Source: Acidobacteriaceae bacterium (GTDB taxonomy: Bacteria > Acidobacteriota > Terriglobia > Bryobacterales > Bryobacteraceae). Taken from it: a stretch of DNA of 7,342 bases. Each line of letters starts with the position of its first letter. Position 1 is the stretch's first letter. Positions 6,068-7,342 of the stretch are shown here, one piece after another. The notes beneath the pieces are model-generated. The model was not told the DNA's origin. It made no database searches and was given only the letters and a program-made list of their open reading frames with translations. The stretch spans positions 1-7,342 of the forward strand of contig JAFAZU010000442.1 of NCBI GenBank assembly GCA_019239585.1, in the 5' to 3' direction. The position numbers were made by a program, and so were the translations under genes.

Positions 6068-7342
6068 ACTGGATGGATCTCGGGTCTCTGGCCGCAGTCG
6101 CCTGCCCGAAGTTCGGCGAACCGAAAGTTGTGCCGTAACCGCTGAAGTTCGTGTGGTTGAAGATGTTGTAAAACTCGGCTCGAAATTGCAGGCCACTGGA
6201 CTCCAGCTTCAGGATACCTGGAAAGTTCCGGAACAGGGAGGCATCGGTGTTGATGATGCCAGCGCTGCTGACTACGTTCCTACCGGCATTGCCGAATAGT
6301 CCGGGCGCGGGCTTGGCAAAGGCGAGCGGATTGAACCATACCTGCCGTGAGCCGCCGCCGACGGTTGGATTACCGATGAGGTCGGGACGATACGGCGCGC
6401 TGCCAACTCCGGCATTGTCACCAGGCAGAGAAATATTAATGGGGAGGCCCGTTTGAAAGCTGCTGATCCCTGAAAATTGCCAGTTGCCGAAAACGGCCCG
6501 AACGAATCGTTGTTGCGAGGGCGCTGGAATGTCATAGACATAGCTCAGAATCAGCATGTGCCGGCGGTCGTAATTCGAACTTGCCCGTTCCAGAAATGTC
6601 GCGTATGCATTCTGGTGAGAATTACCGGGCACATCGCCGCTGACATAATCAATCGCGTGCGAATAAGTGTAGGACGCCTGTAAAGTCAACCCGTAGAAGG
6701 AATCAGTCCGGAGACTTGCCTGCAGAGAATTGTAATTCGAATTCCCGCCATTAAAATACTGCAGGATGTTTGCGTAGCCTTGATAGGGCCGGGCTTTGTT
6801 GACATTCTCCGTTCCGGCCAGGACTTTTGCAGCCTCTGATGGAAAGGGCTGATTAATGTTACGCGAGTCGGACAGATGAGTACCTTTCGTTCCTACATAG
6901 GACACATCAGCAACAACGCTCCTGGCAAGGCGGCGTTGAATGCCGAAATTGTACTGCTGCACTTGTGCGGTGGGGTAGGCAGGATCGTACACTGTTAAGC
7001 TGGCCGGGACAATTGCGTTTCCACCCCCTCCCGGATTACTCAAGAACGTATTGAAAATAGTTGCTGTGCTGCTGAACGGCGGATTAGGGCCAACATTATA
7101 GATATCGTTCCCTTGTACGCGCTCATAGAAGATCCCGTACCCGATACGGAAGACAGTATCTTCGCCGAATGGACGCCAAGCGATGCCCACCCTCGGCTCA
7201 AACAGGTTCCAGTGGTTCTGTACCAGACCGCGAGGAATTCCGTTTTGTCCGGCAATACCAATGCCGTTGAGGAGATTGCCGGTATTCGGCACAATTCGAC
7301 CTGTTTGGGGATCGATTGTCGGAGCTTGCGCAGGATTGTACA
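6045..7342 (-). CDS. TonB-dependent receptor, C-terminal barrel (partial)
   Basis: The frame is open to the right edge, giving 431 complete residues of the C-terminal part; the N-terminus, plug and any carboxypeptidase-like domain lie outside. The sequence is a typical outer-membrane barrel: alternating aromatic/polar strands such as NLFEPRVGIAWRPFG, FRIGYGIFYERVQG, YNFGIQRRLARSVVADVSYVGTKGTHL and LTLQASYTYSHAIDY, with long Gly/Asn-rich loops and a final strand ending SIQFGLRLFF with terminal Phe, as required for BAM insertion. The phrases YVGTKGTHL, SLQASLRTDSFYGL and FRAEFYNIFNHTNF are characteristic of the large Oar-like TonB-dependent receptors abundant in Acidobacteriota. It would import a substrate, or bind it at the surface, using TonB energy. 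It is the most upstream visible gene of the operon, so the substrate may be a fucosylated oligosaccharide, inferred only from the fucosidase. Confidence 0.93.
   Translation of the reverse strand, partial: YNPAQAPTIDPQTGRIVPNTGNLLNGIGIAGQNGIPRGLVQNHWNLFEPRVGIAWRPFGEDTVFRIGYGIFYERVQGNDIYNVGPNPPFSSTATIFNTFLSNPGGGGNAIVPASLTVYDPAYPTAQVQQYNFGIQRRLARSVVADVSYVGTKGTHLSDSRNINQPFPSEAAKVLAGTENVNKARPYQGYANILQYFNGGNSNYNSLQASLRTDSFYGLTLQASYTYSHAIDYVSGDVPGNSHQNAYATFLERASSNYDRRHMLILSYVYDIPAPSQQRFVRAVFGNWQFSGISSFQTGLPINISLPGDNAGVGSAPYRPDLIGNPTVGGGSRQVWFNPLAFAKPAPGLFGNAGRNVVSSAGIINTDASLFRNFPGILKLESSGLQFRAEFYNIFNHTNFSGYGTTFGSPNFGQATAARDPRSIQFGLRLFF

Overview
The window looks like chromosomal DNA from a GC-moderate, Gram-negative environmental bacterium. 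The best guess is Acidobacteriota of the Solibacter/Bryobacter type. This is inferred from gene content alone: an Oar-like TonB-dependent receptor barrel with no SusD partner, secreted TPR and multihaem cytochrome proteins, and a secreted GH29 fucosidase. No rRNA, tRNA, transposase, integrase or CRISPR array was seen.

Left part (1-2353), accessory-looking. A minus-strand cluster of three small genes runs leftward: a 108-aa protein (847-521), a 65-aa protein (498-301) and a gene cut by the window edge (260-1). After a roughly 640-bp gap, a plus-strand pair runs rightward: a 101-aa protein (1489-1794) and a four-helix membrane protein (1892-2353). The 108-aa and 101-aa proteins are clear, colinear paralogues facing away from each other. 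Both are built of short Gly/aromatic repeats that fit the '4-fold beta flower' protein type. The gap between them contains a perfect 8-bp inverted repeat (898-919), two weaker dyads, and a possible tiny or broken reading frame around an A7 run.

Right part (2406-7342), a compact minus-strand operon read right to left: the C-terminal barrel of a TonB-dependent receptor (open at the window edge), an exported TPR protein of about 335 aa, an exported seven-CXXCH cytochrome c, and a secreted alpha-L-fucosidase. The first three genes overlap and the fourth follows after 46 bp, so they are very probably co-transcribed. The simplest reading is uptake or use of a fucosylated glycan, with the receptor importing across the outer membrane and the fucosidase trimming in the periplasm or outside. 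The roles of the TPR protein and cytochrome in such a setting are not obvious, and this is the most interesting point of the right half.

The two halves converge at about 2354-2405, where a long hairpin overlaps the end of the membrane-protein gene.
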